NCBI GenBank assembly: GCA_937900215.1
Contig: CALCFH010000120.1
Location: forward strand, 1 to 7,679
DNA from: an uncultured Cryomorphaceae bacterium
Lineage (GTDB): Bacteria > Bacteroidota > Bacteroidia > Flavobacteriales > Schleiferiaceae
Direction of reading: 5' to 3'
Length of the DNA stretch: 7,679 nucleotides
The notes under the pieces were generated by a model. The model saw only the letters and a program-made list of their open reading frames with translations. It searched no databases and was not told the origin of the DNA. Of this stretch, positions 7,147 to 7,679 are shown one piece after another. Made by a program: the position numbers and the translations under genes. Every line of letters starts with the position of its first letter. Within the stretch, counting starts at the first letter, position 1.

Positions 7147-7679
7147 GTATTGAGAAGTAAAAGCCATCCAATAACCATTGGCGGACCGATTAAACCGATC
7201 CAAAACCCGAGTGGTCTGAAATCTTTTTGTTCGAGAAAACCGTAGCTAAAGGCTATGGCATTGGGCGGAGTAGAGACAGGAAGCAGAAGAGCAAAACTTG
7301 CCGATAGTCCGACTGAACTAGCAACCAAAAGAGCTTTTTCGGGAAGAAGTTCAAGAGCAATGGGCAATAATACCGTTGCGGCGGAGGTATTGCTCATAAC
7401 ATTGCTTAGGAGCACGGTTAGGTAGCAAATGGCCACTATGATTATGTATTCAGATTGCTTAAAAGACTTAAGACTATCTGCAATGATTACCACCAAGCCA
7501 GATTCTGTCATAGCTACACCTAAGGCCAATCCACCTGCTATTAGAATAAGAGTATCCCAAGGCATTCCATTGAAATCATTGGCATCTATAATACCAGATA
7601 CAGTAAGCAATACAATGGGAATGAATGCTGTAGCCGTTATAGGGATAGAATGCAGAGGAGCTGTAAACCAAAGTGATAA
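7137..7679 (-). CDS. DASS/SLC13-family sodium-coupled anion (dicarboxylate or sulfate) symporter, C-terminal part
   Basis: The frame is open through the right edge; the visible 180 residues end at a TAG at 7139-7137. An apparent start near 7610 is a TTG inside the protein, because the preceding codons continue the family sequence (SLWFTAPLHSIPITATAFIP). The segment is very hydrophobic with several membrane spans: about 14-31, 43-66, 79-94, 100-112, 115-135 and 157-176 of the visible part. Family hallmarks are present. The second SNT motif, MSNTSAATVLLPIA (95-108), contributes to the sodium and substrate site in DASS transporters such as VcINDY. The STPPNAIAFSYG motif (136-147) is typical of the family signature near the C-terminus. 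Bacterial members are usually about 450-500 residues, so more than half, including the first SNT motif, lies outside. Substrate cannot be decided from this part: dicarboxylate and sulfate are both possible. It is an inner-membrane protein, and it overlaps the FRG gene start by 10 bases. Confidence 0.9.
   Translation of the reverse strand, partial: LSLWFTAPLHSIPITATAFIPIVLLTVSGIIDANDFNGMPWDTLILIAGGLALGVAMTESGLVVIIADSLKSFKQSEYIIIVAICYLTVLLSNVMSNTSAATVLLPIALELLPEKALLVASSVGLSASFALLLPVSTPPNAIAFSYGFLEQKDFRPLGFWIGLIGPPMVIGWLLLLNTWT

Noticed and set aside
7147..7203. Upstream TTG (7203) or ATG (7167) starts for the FRG protein
   Set aside because: They extend further into the transporter gene and add residues that do not match the usual FRG N-terminus. 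The ATG at 7146 fits the family start. The 7167 ATG cannot be fully excluded.
7137..7610. A complete 157-residue membrane protein starting near 7610
   Set aside because: The first codon is TTG, and the frame continues upstream to the edge with DASS-family sequence, so this is the C-terminal part of a longer transporter.
1..7679. CRISPR array, tRNA or rRNA gene, insertion sequence or prophage attachment site
   Set aside because: No regularly spaced repeats, cloverleaf-like sequence, transposase frame or flanking direct repeats were seen. The window is almost entirely protein-coding.

Overview
The base composition leans to AT, and the window reads as a chromosomal piece of a gliding or marine-type Bacteroidota (Flavobacteriia-like is my guess; the rank is inference). 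Three features support this. Three consecutive proteins carry type IX secretion (T9SS) C-terminal sorting domains. The one clear promoter has the Bacteroidota -7 box (TAnnTTTG). The start codons lack recognisable Shine-Dalgarno sequences and sit in A/T-rich leaders. All six supported genes lie on the minus strand, so the window is described here from its right edge to its left. No stretch longer than 48 bases lacks a gene.

Right part (7679 to 6355): the C-terminal part of a DASS/SLC13-type sodium-coupled anion or dicarboxylate transporter enters from the right edge. Its last codons overlap the start of a 263-residue FRG-domain protein of unknown function. No promoter is visible between them.

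Middle (6354 to 6307): a 48-bp intergenic gap holds an A/T-rich inverted repeat and a good -7 promoter box (TACCTTTGC). The box ends only five bases before an ATG, which predicts a very short or absent 5' leader.

Left part (6306 to 1): this promoter appears to drive a tight four-gene operon of exported proteins. (1) A secreted endonuclease/exonuclease/phosphatase-fold (EEP) enzyme with a T9SS tail. (2) A 717-residue secreted protein of unknown function with calcium-loop-like Asp/Asn repeats, a fibronectin-III-like segment and a long, atypical T9SS tail. (3) A 749-residue secreted protein with OB-fold-like segments, an Ig-like middle and a classical T9SS tail. (4) A lipoprotein with repeated Ig/Fn3-like modules that runs off the left edge. 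The junctions are ATGA (4-base overlap), a 6-base gap, and TAATG (1-base overlap), all consistent with translational coupling.

A plausible reading is a surface or extracellular module that handles nucleic acid or nucleotides. Nuclease and OB-fold parts that are fused in some known extracellular nucleases would here be made as separate T9SS cargos, together with a structural or adhesive partner and a lipid-anchored protein. This joint function is inference from domain content and gene order.
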